Shown here: positions 25,272-33,819 of the stretch, in pieces | Numbering within the stretch: the stretch's first letter is position 1 | Layout: each line of letters opens with the position of its first letter | Origin: Bradyrhizobium cosmicum | GTDB lineage: Bacteria; Pseudomonadota; Alphaproteobacteria; Rhizobiales; Xanthobacteraceae | DNA length: 64,000 nt | Reading direction: 5' to 3' | Assembly: GCF_007290395.2 (NCBI RefSeq) | Contig: NZ_CP041656.2 | Span: forward strand, 6,791,501-6,855,500 | Made by a program: the position numbers and the translations under genes | The notes under the pieces: generated by a model | Told to the model about the DNA's origin: nothing | The model's database searches: none | What the model saw: only the letters and a program-made list of their open reading frames with translations

Positions 25272-27353
25272 ATGCCGAGCAGCAGCTTCGTCAAGACCGC
25301 CTGCCCGCACGACTGTCCGAGCGCCTGCGCGCTGGAAGTCGAACGACTGTCATCGACCAAAATCGGACGCGTTCGCGGCAGCGCCGAGAACAGCTATACG
25401 TCAGGCGTCTGCTGCACCAAGGTGTCGCGCTATGCCGAACGCGTGCACCATCCGGCCCGGCTCGCGCAGCCGATGCGGCGCGCGGGCCCCAAGGGATCGG
25501 GTGAATTTGCACCGATCAGCTGGGACGATGCGCTCGATGAGATCGCCGACCGGTTCACCCGCGCGACCCAGACCTATGGGTCGGAAGCCGTCTGGCCCTA
25601 TCATTCGGGCGGCAATATGGGCGTGATCCAGCGCTGGGGTCTCGACCGGCTGCGGCACGCCTTCCGCTATTCACGTCAGCAGACCACCATCTGCGTGACG
25701 CCGGCAGAATCGGGCTGGAAAGCCGGCATGGGCGAATTGCGTGGCTGCGACCCCCGCGAGATGGCCGAGGCCGATCTGATCCTGATGTGGGGCGGCAACC
25801 CCGTCTCCACCCAGGTCAATGCGATGACCCACATCGCACGGGCGCGCAAGCGCGGCGCGAAGCTGATCGTGGTGGACGTCTATCGGACGCCGACCATCGC
25901 TGCAGCGGATATCGCCGTCATCGTCCGCCCCGGCACTGATGCTGCCCTCGCCCTCGGCATGATGCATGTCCTCTTGAAGGAAGGATTTGCGGATGAGGCC
26001 TATCTCGCGCGCCTGACGGATTTCGACGGCGACGTGCGGCGTCACATCGAGAGCTGGCCACCGGAGCGGGCGGCGCAGGTGACCGGCGTTGATGTCGCTC
26101 AGATCGTCGACATCGCACGGCTTTACGGGCAGACCAAGCGCAGCTTCCTGCGTCTCGGCTTCGGCTTCACACGCTCGCGCAACGGCGCCGCCAGCATGCA
26201 CGCGGTGTCCTGCTTGCCGGCGATCACGGGCTCCTGGCAGCACAAGGGCGGCGGCGCTTTCTTTCTCGCGCTCGACAACTGGCGCCTCGATACGACGTTG
26301 GCGCATGGCCTCGACATGCGCGATCCCCACACCCGCATACTCGACCAGTCGCGCATCGGCGCCATCCTGACCGGCGATCCGGTCGCCCTCAAGGACGGGC
26401 CGCCGGTCGCCGCGATGATCATGCAGAATGCGAACTCGGCCAATGTGGCCCCTGATAGTCGCAAGGTGGCTCAGGGGCTCGGCCGGGAAGACCTGTTCCT
26501 TTGCGTGCACGAGCAATTCATGACGCCGACCGCCCGCTATGCCGATATCGTCCTGCCGGCGGCGATGTTTCTCGAAGCGGACGACATCTACTACGGCCTT
26601 GGGCACACCTACATTACCGCGGGCCCGCGCGTTCTCGACCGCTATCAAGAGAGCTGGACCAATCACGAAGTGGTCTGTGGCATCGCTCGGCGGCTGGGAT
26701 CGGATCATCCGAGCTTTCGAATGAGCGCGTTCGAGCTGATCGACAAGACGCTGACCGCGTCGGTGCGGGGAACGGCGGCGGAGGCCTTCAGCACCGGCTG
26801 GGTGGAATGCGCCGAGCCGTTCGACGATGCGCATTTCACCAATCGTTTCCCGACTGCGGACGGCAGATTCCATTTCAAGCCGGATTGGGCCGAGATCGGT
26901 CCGAACGGTCATGGCAAGCGAGCATTGCCGGACTTCATGGAGAATTATGAAGTTGCCGACGACGAGCACCCGTTCCGCCTCGTTGCGCCGCCGGCGCGCA
27001 CTTTCCTCAACACCACCTTCACGGAGATCGAGAGCTCGCGGAAGCGCGAAGGTGCGCCCCACGTCATCATCCATCCCGAAGACGCCGCACGCCAAGGCGT
27101 GGCCGATGCCGAGATTGTGCAGATCGGCAACCGCCGCGGCCGGCTCGAACTGCCGGCGAAAATCGACCGGAGCGGTCGTCCCGGGGTCGTGATCGTCGAA
27201 GGAATCTGGCCGAACGCGGATTTCTCGGGAGGACTTGGCGTCAATCAGCTGATCGGCGACGATCCCGTGCCGCCGAACGGTGGAAGCGCTTTCCACGACA
27301 CCGCCGTCTGGATGCGTCGGCGAAGTCAGCAGGCGGTGATCGAGAATGGATAG
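25272..27353 (+). CDS. molybdopterin oxidoreductase with N-terminal [4Fe-4S] site
   Basis: The 693-residue protein is a bis-MGD molybdenum (or tungsten) enzyme. The N-terminal cluster site is C11-x3-C15-x3-C19 (CPHDCPSAC) with the fourth ligand at C47 or C48. It continues with WDDALDEIADRF, a central domain (MWGGNPVSTQVNAMTHIARA) and a C-terminal dinucleotide-binding barrel (HVIIHPEDAARQGVADAEIV). There is no Tat signal, so it appears cytoplasmic. The Mo ligand is uncertain; the Cys of TTICVTPAESGW is a candidate. It is the last gene of the LysR-controlled operon, so it probably reduces or oxidises what the transporter brings in. The substrate is unknown. Confidence 0.9.
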   Translation: MPSSSFVKTACPHDCPSACALEVERLSSTKIGRVRGSAENSYTSGVCCTKVSRYAERVHHPARLAQPMRRAGPKGSGEFAPISWDDALDEIADRFTRATQTYGSEAVWPYHSGGNMGVIQRWGLDRLRHAFRYSRQQTTICVTPAESGWKAGMGELRGCDPREMAEADLILMWGGNPVSTQVNAMTHIARARKRGAKLIVVDVYRTPTIAAADIAVIVRPGTDAALALGMMHVLLKEGFADEAYLARLTDFDGDVRRHIESWPPERAAQVTGVDVAQIVDIARLYGQTKRSFLRLGFGFTRSRNGAASMHAVSCLPAITGSWQHKGGGAFFLALDNWRLDTTLAHGLDMRDPHTRILDQSRIGAILTGDPVALKDGPPVAAMIMQNANSANVAPDSRKVAQGLGREDLFLCVHEQFMTPTARYADIVLPAAMFLEADDIYYGLGHTYITAGPRVLDRYQESWTNHEVVCGIARRLGSDHPSFRMSAFELIDKTLTASVRGTAAEAFSTGWVECAEPFDDAHFTNRFPTADGRFHFKPDWAEIGPNGHGKRALPDFMENYEVADDEHPFRLVAPPARTFLNTTFTEIESSRKREGAPHVIIHPEDAARQGVADAEIVQIGNRRGRLELPAKIDRSGRPGVVIVEGIWPNADFSGGLGVNQLIGDDPVPPNGGSAFHDTAVWMRRRSQQAVIENG

Positions 27354-27439
27354 AACCTGACCGCGCACATCCAGCCAAAGCCGCGCCGCGCACCGCCGGC
27401 GTTCCAGTGGTCGCAACCAGACTCGGTTAGCACGAGGAT

Positions 27440-27457
27440 GTGCCCAGGGGCGGGATC
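27440..27457. repeat. 18-bp direct repeat of the tRNA-Phe 3' end (putative left att site)
   Basis: GTGCCCAGGGGCGGGATC occurs here and again at 32592-32609, where it is the 3' end of the tRNA-Phe gene. Bases on either side differ, so the match is exactly 18. A chance match of this length in 64 kb is very unlikely. Duplication of a tRNA 3' end on the far side of accessory genes is the standard footprint of tyrosine-recombinase integration. Confidence 0.75.
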
Positions 27458-27507
27458 TCCCGTCCCTCGATCTTGGCCGACGGAGATGCCGCAGACCAAG
27501 GAGGAGA

Positions 27508-28149
27508 TCAGTGTGGCCACGCTGAGCCAAGGATGATGGAGCAGAAGTTCCGACGGACATAGTTCATGTCCTTCAGCGCCAGGACATCAGCTTTCACATT
27601 CCCGAACGTCGTCAGGGGCTTCTTGATGATGCCGCTAGCGAAGTGATCTATGATGTTCTCCTTGAAGTTCGTCTCGCGCGGGTGATGGACGCAGACACGG
27701 TCACGCTGCTCATGCGTGAAGTCGTGATAAGCGATGCCGAGCACATCCATCTCGACACCCGCGGTCACCAGCGCGATGGTCGGACGCATATGCTCGGGAA
27801 TTCCGGGCGTGGTATGGAGTGCGATCGCGGTCCAGACATCCTCGATGTCGCGTTCCGGCACGCCGTAGCTCTCCATGAATTCTCGGGCGACATTGGCGCC
27901 ATCGACCTCGAAGCGCAGCTGGGGGCTCGAATATTTCTCGGTGAGACCCATGTCGTGGAACATCGCTCCCAGGTAAAGTAGCTCCGGGTCATACTTCAGG
28001 CCGCGACGCTCGCCAGTGAGCGCGCCCCAAAGGAAGACGCGGCGACTGTGGTTGTAGAGCAGGTCGTCTTCGGTATCGCGCACAAGCTGCGTGGCGGCGC
28101 GGGCGATGGCGCTGTCAGGTACGCGGATGCCGGCAATGATCTCGGACAC
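27508..28149 (-). CDS. HD-domain protein related to cyanamide hydratase (copy A)
   Basis: The 213-residue protein has HD-fold metal ligands in YNHSRRVFLWG, LYLGAMFHDMGLTEKYSS and AIALHTTPGIPEHM. The layout resembles fungal cyanamide hydratase/Ddi2-type HD proteins rather than nucleotide phosphohydrolases, so a hydratase role on a small nitrogenous compound is possible but unproven. A GTG at 28149, seven bases after GAGGAG, is the likely start (SEIIAGIRVPDSAIARAA) and matches the N-terminus of its paralogue at 30106-30774. Its 3' end is 51 bases from the left att-like repeat. Confidence 0.82.
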   Translation of the reverse strand: MSEIIAGIRVPDSAIARAATQLVRDTEDDLLYNHSRRVFLWGALTGERRGLKYDPELLYLGAMFHDMGLTEKYSSPQLRFEVDGANVAREFMESYGVPERDIEDVWTAIALHTTPGIPEHMRPTIALVTAGVEMDVLGIAYHDFTHEQRDRVCVHHPRETNFKENIIDHFASGIIKKPLTTFGNVKADVLALKDMNYVRRNFCSIILGSAWPH

Positions 28150-28319
28150 GGAGCATCTCCTCGGTTGAGCAGTAGGCTGCTTGCCTGTTGGTATTAGGCA
28201 ACAGGGCCCGGCGCCGGACAACGAGCGGGATGCGATGGATCAGGACAGCGGTACGTCGTTTCCTGACAGCAGGCCGGTCGGAGCCTTCTTGGCCGCTCTA
28301 TCGCTGGTTAGCTCGCGAT

Positions 28320-29294
28320 CTATTGCGATTCCACCCGCCGGAAGCTGGCGCGATATTGGACGGGAGTCACACCAAGACGGGTGCTGAAGACGATCCTCAT
28401 CCGGTCCGCCGATCCGAAGCCGCAATCGAAGGCAATGGCCTTCAGCGGCCGATCGCTTGCTTCCAGCATCATGCGCGCGGCATCAACGCGGGCGCGCTCG
28501 ATGAAGTCGTGCGGTGTCGTCCCCGTCACCTGCCCGAAATGCCGGACCAGATTCCGGGGGCTCATGCCGACGACGGCGGCGAGCGACTCCAGAGTGTGGC
28601 GATCCCCAATGTTCGCCATCACATGGTCCTGGATGCGTGCGATGGGCGATTCCGGATCGGCAGGTGCCGTGAGATAGGGACTAAACTGGGACTGTCCGCC
28701 CTGGCGCTGGGCAACGACCACCAACCGCTTGGCGACCTTGAGCGCCGTCTCCGCGCCGTGCCTCTGCCCGACGAGCGCCAGGCCCAGATCTATCCCCGCC
28801 GTCACACCCGCCGCGGTAATCAGCCGTCCGTCGCGCACATAGATCAAGTCCGGTTCGACTTTAGCCTTCGGGAATCTCGTCGCCAGCGCCTGTGCATCCT
28901 GCCAATGGGTCGTGACTCGGCGATCGTCGAGGAGGCCGGCATAGCCGAGCACAAAAGCCCCTGTGCAGATCGATCCATAGACGCTCGAGCGCCACGGCAG
29001 CTCCTTGACCCACTCAAGCAGGCACCGTTCGGGCTCCACTTCCGGTGGCGTCGGAGTTCCGGCCACCAAAATGATGTCGAAGCCGCCCGCCGCCTCATCG
29101 AAAGTCAGGTCGGCAACCATGCGTATGCCGTTCGACGCGCGCAGCGGATTGCGGTGAGCAGCAACCAGTACGGTTTCGTAGCGATCCGCGCTGCTGAGAA
29201 ACGTGTTCGCTTCGCTGAACACATCCATCGGCCCAGCGACGTCCAGGGCTTGGACCCCCTCACAGACGACGATCGCGACAGCTTGTACCGGCAC
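28320..29294 (-). CDS. GlxA-family transcriptional regulator (DJ-1/PfpI domain plus AraC helix-turn-helix)
   Basis: The 324-residue regulator has an N-terminal DJ-1/PfpI-like domain (AIVVCEGVQALDVAGPMDVF; nucleophile-elbow region YGSICTGAFVLGYAGLLDDR then TTHW) and a C-terminal AraC double helix-turn-helix (TLESLAAVVGMSPRNLVRHF; AIAFDCGFGSADRMRIVFST). A GTG at 29294 with GGAGAGG seven bases upstream is the probable start; the frame is open further up to 29381. It lies between an HD gene and the cupin gene, all on the minus strand. A decayed copy of its 3' end is present at 32039-32230. The ligand is unknown. Confidence 0.88.
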   Translation of the reverse strand: MPVQAVAIVVCEGVQALDVAGPMDVFSEANTFLSSADRYETVLVAAHRNPLRASNGIRMVADLTFDEAAGGFDIILVAGTPTPPEVEPERCLLEWVKELPWRSSVYGSICTGAFVLGYAGLLDDRRVTTHWQDAQALATRFPKAKVEPDLIYVRDGRLITAAGVTAGIDLGLALVGQRHGAETALKVAKRLVVVAQRQGGQSQFSPYLTAPADPESPIARIQDHVMANIGDRHTLESLAAVVGMSPRNLVRHFGQVTGTTPHDFIERARVDAARMMLEASDRPLKAIAFDCGFGSADRMRIVFSTRLGVTPVQYRASFRRVESQ

Positions 29295-29492
29295 CTGTCT
29301 GCCTCTCCAGTCTCGCGCTTTATTATGCAGCCAGTTCCAGAGACTGGAAAAGGCCAAGCCCGACCTTCTAGGCCACAACATATCCGTGTATCCGGGACCG
29401 ACGAGCCGGGTTTGGTGGCGCAGCCGCCAACCAAATGGCCCTTGTTGCTCCCCAACGGAACCGACACGCCGACTGGCGAGCTCATCGCGCCA

Positions 29493-29996
29493 TTATTGTG
29501 ATCCCGATGCCTTGTCTGGCGTCGTCAGAGGCTCGTCCTTTGAATCGACAACGAAGACCGCCAGTAAGCTGGCGGGCTCCTTGTCGCTCGCATTCTCGCT
29601 AACGCTGTGATGTGAACCGGGCATTTCATAAAAGCCCTCACCTGCGTGATAGACCTGCGCAGGGTCGTTGCCGACTTGGCTGCGGATGGCGCCGGACAGC
29701 ACGTAGGCATAGATGAAGGCCGAGGCTGCGTGGTGATGGGGCAGCGATTTGCCTCCGGGAGGATAGGTCACCGTCACTGCGACTATCTTCTTTCCGTCGA
29801 CATTCGGGAGCGCGTGCGCGAAGGCGACCTTCACCTGCTCCCGATCCTGCGCGATGGCCGGCGAGGCTCCCAGAGCGACCGTAGCTGCTATCAGCGGGAC
29901 AGCCGCCGCCCGCATTGCCATCCTCGCTGCTTTTGCCGTCATTGCTCGAGGGTTTGTTAGCGCATCAATCCGATAGGCAAATCCACTGATCGACAT
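29493..29996 (-). CDS. secreted cupin-domain protein
   Basis: The 167-residue protein has an N-terminal export signal (AARMAMRAAAVPLIAATVAL, cleaved near AIAQD) and a single cupin barrel with HHHAASAFIYAYVLSG and later FYEMPGSHHSVSENAS, which give the His/Glu metal ligands. It would act in the periplasm. GAGGAG lies eight bases before the ATG at 29996; an ATG at 30002 is too close. It sits inside the putative island, with regulator and HD gene as neighbours. Its enzymatic or binding role is not readable. Confidence 0.85.
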   Translation of the reverse strand: MSISGFAYRIDALTNPRAMTAKAARMAMRAAAVPLIAATVALGASPAIAQDREQVKVAFAHALPNVDGKKIVAVTVTYPPGGKSLPHHHAASAFIYAYVLSGAIRSQVGNDPAQVYHAGEGFYEMPGSHHSVSENASDKEPASLLAVFVVDSKDEPLTTPDKASGSQ

Positions 29997-30105
29997 CGTC
30001 ATATCTCCTCTTCCAACGAGCTCGTGCAGGCTGCGTCTCAACCCGCTGCCGAGCCATTTCGCTCGCAATCGGGATTTAGTTCCTGGAGCACGGCATACGT
30101 CATGG

Positions 30106-30774
30106 TCATGATGTTGAGCCATGCGATGGGGAGTCCGGGAAAGGCGAAGCAGCGATCAAGTCGCAGGCGTTGGGGCTCTTGAAGTCCGGGATGAAACGCT
30201 CGCAGATGGCCGCATTGACGGTGCCATACGTGGTCGCTGGCTTGTGCGCAAAACCGGCGAAATACTCCTGAATGAAGCCTTCTTTGAAATTTGTGCGCGG
30301 GTACCTGGCGACGATTTCCTCGCGCAGCTCCGCGGGAAATTGATCGAATCCCACCCCTATTACATCGAGAAGCACACCGGAGTTGAGGAGCGCCACTTCG
30401 GGCCCCATATGCTTCGGGATGCCGGGGGTGGTATGCAGCGCAATTGCTTCCCAGACGGTCTGCACCTGGTCTTCAGCGACGTTGTGGGTGCTAAGAAACT
30501 GCCGTGCGGTATTTGCGCCATCGACCTCGAAGCGCTCATCTGGGCTCGAGAACTTCTCGATCAGGCCGAGATCGTGAAATGCGGCTGCGACGTACAAAAG
30601 TTCACGGTCGAAGCGCAGATTCCTCTGACGACCCTGCTCAGCCGCGAACAGGTAGACGCGGATCGAGTGATTAAACAACAGATCGGTGGAATGTTCGCGC
30701 AGGATGTCTGTCGCCTCTTTCGCGAGCAAGGAATCGGGAATGACGAGAGCCTGGCCGAGATTTCGGGTTGTCAT
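30106..30774 (-). CDS. HD-domain protein related to cyanamide hydratase (copy B)
   Basis: The 222-residue paralogue of the gene at 27508-28149 shares the motifs FNHSIRVYLFAAEQGR, YVAAAFHDLGLIEKFSSPDE and AIALHTTPGIPKHM at the same spacing. AAAGGA precedes the ATG at 30774. The two proteins are perhaps 45-50 percent identical by eye, so the duplication is old or one copy was acquired separately. It is followed upstream by an oxidoreductase gene on the same strand, 74 bases away. The expected activity is metal-dependent hydration or hydrolysis; the substrate is unknown. Confidence 0.82.
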   Translation of the reverse strand: MTTRNLGQALVIPDSLLAKEATDILREHSTDLLFNHSIRVYLFAAEQGRQRNLRFDRELLYVAAAFHDLGLIEKFSSPDERFEVDGANTARQFLSTHNVAEDQVQTVWEAIALHTTPGIPKHMGPEVALLNSGVLLDVIGVGFDQFPAELREEIVARYPRTNFKEGFIQEYFAGFAHKPATTYGTVNAAICERFIPDFKSPNACDLIAASPFPDSPSHGSTS

Positions 30775-30848
30775 TGTTGCGTCCTTTCAAGAGTTAGTGT
30801 GGATCCTGGCTGCGCATTGCGCGCGAGCGCAACGACGAACGATGCTGA

Positions 30849-31838
30849 TCACCTCGCTCCGACGTCGAGTACGATCTTTCCTTTCGGCTGAGGCCGCACG
30901 CGTTCCAGGATCAAATGAGCCTCGCGCGCGTCCGCGAGGGGAAAGACTGCCCCGACTTTTGTTCGCAGCTTGCCATCATCGATGAAGCGAGCGATCTTCG
31001 TCAGATATTGGCTCGTGACGTTGACCAGAAAGAAGGCGGCTTCAACACCGTGGCGCGTTGCAAGATCCTGATCCGGGCGGGACACTGCGGAGATCAGCTT
31101 GCCACCGCGACGAAGGACCTCGAATGAGCGTTCTTGAGTTTCGCCGCCCACAAGATCAATGACAGCGTCCGCGTTCCGAACTTCTTCCTCAAAGCGCTGA
31201 GTCCGGTAGTCGATCACCGTGTTTGCGCCAAGGCTGCGCGCGATGGAAATATCGCCCGTCGATACGGTTGCGATGGTTTGCACACCTGCGAGATGGGCCA
31301 GTTGAACCGCATAGGATCCAACGTTGCCGGCCGCCCCATGAATAACCACGGTTTGACCTGCTTTGAGCTGGGCGTGATCAAACAACGCCTGCCATGCCGT
31401 CACGGCAATGACAGGGACGGACGCGGCTTCAACGTGGCTTAGCGAGGTTGGCTTGCTCGAAACCATCCCTGCGGACGCCACAGCGTACTCGGCATAGGCC
31501 CCGATAAACCGCGAGTTCGTAACACCAAAAACCTGATCTCCAGCACGTAGTTCCGTGTCTCCGGGTCCCATCGCGACGATTTGACCCGAAATATCCGAGC
31601 CCAGCGTGAGGGGGAGCGGCTGCGGCAAAGCGCTCTTGCCGGACCTGATCCAGCCATCCCATGGGCCAACCCCAGCGGCCGCAACTTTGACCAGGACCTC
31701 GCCAGGATCTGGCTCCGGTCGCGGCACGCGCTCGAACTTCATGACCTCGGGTGACCCAAACTGGTGCACGCGCCAGGCCATCATTGTTGAATGAGTTTGC
31801 TCTTCGTTAGCCTGAGGAACAATGCTGCTAGCGGTCAT
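30849..31838 (-). CDS. NADP-dependent quinone-oxidoreductase-like enzyme (MDR family)
   Basis: The 329-residue medium-chain reductase has VPRPEPDPGEVLVKVAAAGV, GSDISGQIVAMGPGDTELRAGDQVFG and a Rossmann motif HGAAGNVGSYAVQLAHLAGV. The catalytic-zinc Cys/His ligands of alcohol dehydrogenases are absent, so it belongs to the zinc-free quinone oxidoreductase group. GGAG lies six bases before the ATG at 31838. It is the first gene of the minus-strand run inside the putative island. The N-terminal 18 residues before MMAWRVHQFG are unusual and could mean a later start. Substrate unknown. Confidence 0.9.
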   Translation of the reverse strand: MTASSIVPQANEEQTHSTMMAWRVHQFGSPEVMKFERVPRPEPDPGEVLVKVAAAGVGPWDGWIRSGKSALPQPLPLTLGSDISGQIVAMGPGDTELRAGDQVFGVTNSRFIGAYAEYAVASAGMVSSKPTSLSHVEAASVPVIAVTAWQALFDHAQLKAGQTVVIHGAAGNVGSYAVQLAHLAGVQTIATVSTGDISIARSLGANTVIDYRTQRFEEEVRNADAVIDLVGGETQERSFEVLRRGGKLISAVSRPDQDLATRHGVEAAFFLVNVTSQYLTKIARFIDDGKLRTKVGAVFPLADAREAHLILERVRPQPKGKIVLDVGAR

Positions 31839-32038
31839 CACATTCTCCTTGCGCTCGGCCCGTCATGATTCGCGTCGACCGTTCGGGGCGATTGATCGGA
31901 CGGGCTTATCCGTATGTCGCAACGAGTCGTGCCGCGAACAACGAGCGCGACCCTGCGGATCAGGACAGCCGCACGTCGTTTCCTGACAAGGCCCGTCCGA
32001 ACTTTCCGGAGCGGTTTCGCCGTCAGATTTTTCTCGAT

Positions 32039-32230
32039 CTATTCCGATTCCATCCCGCCGAAGCTGCCACGATGATGGACAAGTGCAACGCCAGGGGGGC
32101 TCCCCGTCAGCCGGTCCCGATCCGAAGGCTTCATCTGAAGTTGCGGCTTCAGCCGCCGGTCCCTTTTTCCAGCATCATACATGCGGCACCGAGCGCGGCG
32201 GATGGATGAGGAGCCATCAAGACCGTTAGC
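32039..32230 (-). pseudogene. decayed 3' end of a second GlxA/AraC-type regulator
   Basis: Read on the minus strand, this stretch gives RCRMYDAGKRDRRLKPQLQM and later GVALVHHRGSFGGMESE then TAG. It aligns in order with the end of the intact regulator, ARMMLEASDRPLKAIAFDCG and GVTPVQYRASFRRVESQ then TAG, but with frameshifts and lost conserved residues. The non-coding sequence beyond the stop (31915-32038) also matches that downstream of the intact gene (28197-28319), including CAGGACAGC and ACGTCGTTTCCTGACA. So about 315 bp was duplicated and is decaying. No upstream part of the gene is recognisable up to the tRNA; 32231-32589 holds nothing else I can name. Confidence 0.7.
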
Positions 32231-32589
32231 GGTCTGCGCTGCGAAAGGCATCAAGGGCGGTCATCATCTTCGGGAGTGGTCAACCGGCCATCAAGACGCA
32301 TAACAACACGACCGCCGAAGCGTCGAATGCCGGATGGAGAGTCGACTGGAGAACAAGCGGATTACCGCGGAGGACGATGCTCAGGGCGCGTCATCGTAAG
32401 TTGGGTTTCCGAATATCGGAGTGCGCCTTATTCAGGAAACGCTCACCATTTTTCCCATCGCGGCTTCGGCCTACTGGTCAATCGCCATCGTCTTGCGTGG
32501 AGACGACAACGCGCGGCGGGGCGCCGCGGTCCAGCGTTTCACGCAATGACATCCCACCAAATCGCAGTTCAGCGTGGAAAAGAATGGAT

Positions 32590-32665
32590 TGGTGCCCAGG
32601 GGCGGGATCGAACCACCGACACTGCGATTTTCAGTCGCATGCTCTACCAACTGAGCTACCTGGGC
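32590..32665 (-). tRNA. tRNA-Phe (anticodon GAA), CCA encoded
   Basis: Reading the minus strand, the gene begins GCCCAGGTAGCTCAGTTGG, has the anticodon arm GCGACTGAAAATCGC (loop CTGAAAA, anticodon GAA), the T-arm GGTTCGATCC and ends CCTGGGCACCA with CCA encoded. All four arms pair. The length is 76 bases. Its 3' 18 bases are repeated at 27440, marking it as an integration target. Confidence 0.97.
32592..32609. repeat. 18-bp direct repeat inside tRNA-Phe (putative right att site)
   Basis: GTGCCCAGGGGCGGGATC here is the T-arm/acceptor 3' portion of tRNA-Phe and equals 27440-27457. After integration at the 3' end the tRNA gene is kept intact, which is what is seen. Confidence 0.75.
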
Positions 32666-32862
32666 GTGCTCCAAGAGAGGGACCAAGAGGAGGTCAAGAC
32701 CCATCGAGCGGGCGGTTTATAGTGGGACGAAGGCTGCCTGTCCACCCACGCCGAGCCTAAGGTTTCGCGGGACGCGGCCCGGCTGTGCACAAGATGGAGC
32801 GGCCTCGCCGCGGCCAAGGTACCGAACGCCGGAAAAGCAAACAAGATATTGATATTGCTTAT

Positions 32863-33045
32863 TTATTCTTCGCCATCCGCCTCGTCGTCGCGGCCGGGGA
32901 TGACGTAGGAGCCCTTCAGCCAGCGGTTCAGATCGACGTCGCGGCAGCGCGAGGAGCAGAACGGGCGGCTGGCCTCGGCCTGCGGCTTGCCGCAGATCGG
33001 GCAGGTTTTGAGGGGCCCGGCGGGCTTTTTGGCGTGGTCGTCCAT
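32863..33045 (-). CDS. yacG: DNA gyrase inhibitor YacG
   Basis: The 60-residue zinc protein has CPICGKPQ and [20 protein letters not shown]. The two CxxC-type pairs (C-x2-C and C-x3-C) bind zinc, and the sequence after them is the YacG signature. Known members bind GyrB and inhibit gyrase. The acidic tail ([10 protein letters not shown]) is usual. It follows maf on the same strand, as in many alphaproteobacteria, and ends about 200 bases before tRNA-Phe. Confidence 0.95.
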   Translation of the reverse strand: MDDHAKKPAGPLKTCPICGKPQAEASRPFCSSRCRDVDLNRWLKGSYVIPGRDDEADGEE

Positions 33046-33189
33046 GGTGGCGGCAGCCTACACGAGGTGATCGGGTTCAAGAGCCTATCGGCAAACGGGT
33101 TTCCGCGGCGGAAGCGCAAGCTGGCCGCCGGCCGATTCTACTGTGCATGGGGTTGTTTTCGAGCTTTTTGTCCGGCGCGGCTGGCGCGC

Positions 33190-33819
33190 TCATATGGCGG
33201 TGGCGTTGAGCCAGCCGAAGCGAATCGGAAACCCCTCGCCGCCGAGCAGGGTCGTGGTCTCGTACAGTGGCAGGCCGACGACATTGGTGTAGGACCCCAC
33301 CATCTTCACCACGAAGGAGCCGGCGATGCCCTGTACGGCGTAGCCGCCGGCTTTGCCGCGCCATTCGCCGGAACCGATATAGGCCTGGATGTCGTCCTCC
33401 GACAGGCGCTTGAAACGGACGCGGGTCTCGACCAGCCGCTGGCGGAAGGCCTCGCGCGGCGTCACCAGACAGATCGCGGTGTAGACCCGGTGGTTGCGGC
33501 CCGACAACAGCCGCAGGCACTGCGCGGCCTCGTCCACGAGGTTGGCCTTGGGCAGAATGCGGCGGCCGACCGCCACAACCGTATCGGCGGCGAGGATGAA
33601 GGCCCCCCGCAGCTCGTCGTCGAGCTGCACCGATTTCAGCGCCGCGTCGGCCTTGGCGCGGGCGAGGCGATTGGCGCAGGCGCGCGGCAGCTCGCCCCGC
33701 TTCGGCGTCTCGTCGACGTCGGCTGGCCGGAGCGCGTCCGGCTCGATGCCGGCCTGGTTGAGCAGCGACAGGCGTCGCGGCGAACCGGAGGCAAGTACGA
33801 ATTTGGGGCGGCCGAGCAT
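33190..33819 (-). CDS. maf: Maf-family nucleoside triphosphate pyrophosphatase
   Basis: The 209-residue protein has the Maf N-terminus [14 protein letters not shown] segment ([18 protein letters not shown]), [12 protein letters not shown], the catalytic Asp in [12 protein letters not shown] and the loop [20 protein letters not shown]. Maf proteins hydrolyse dTTP/UTP or modified nucleotides to monophosphates and slow cell division. It starts at 33819, 146 bases downstream of the phosphatase gene on the same strand. In related genomes infA often sits in this gap; it does not here. Confidence 0.95.
   Translation of the reverse strand: MLGRPKFVLASGSPRRLSLLNQAGIEPDALRPADVDETPKRGELPRACANRLARAKADAALKSVQLDDELRGAFILAADTVVAVGRRILPKANLVDEAAQCLRLLSGRNHRVYTAICLVTPREAFRQRLVETRVRFKRLSEDDIQAYIGSGEWRGKAGGYAVQGIAGSFVVKMVGSYTNVVGLPLYETTTLLGGEGFPIRFGWLNATAI

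Larger units (their letters stand above)
27440..32609. mobile_element. putative 5.2-kb island at tRNA-Phe
   Basis: The segment is bounded by 18-bp direct repeats, one of them the 3' end of tRNA-Phe, with the tRNA oriented so that the cargo lies on its 3' side. Cargo: two HD-domain paralogues, a GlxA-type AraC regulator, a cupin, an oxidoreductase and a regulator remnant, all on the minus strand. Composition looks less GC-rich than the flanking core genes, though I have not computed it. No integrase or relaxase gene is visible, so the element is either decayed or was carried by functions lost since. Boundaries are inferred from the repeats. Confidence 0.6.

Noticed and set aside
25272..27353. 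Molybdoenzyme as part of the tRNA-Phe island
   Set aside because: It lies outside the 18-bp repeats and is tied by operon structure to the ABC transporter, so I kept it separate.
31865..32209. 114-codon plus-strand open frame upstream of the oxidoreductase
   Set aside because: It is the reverse strand of the decayed regulator copy and its duplicated flank.
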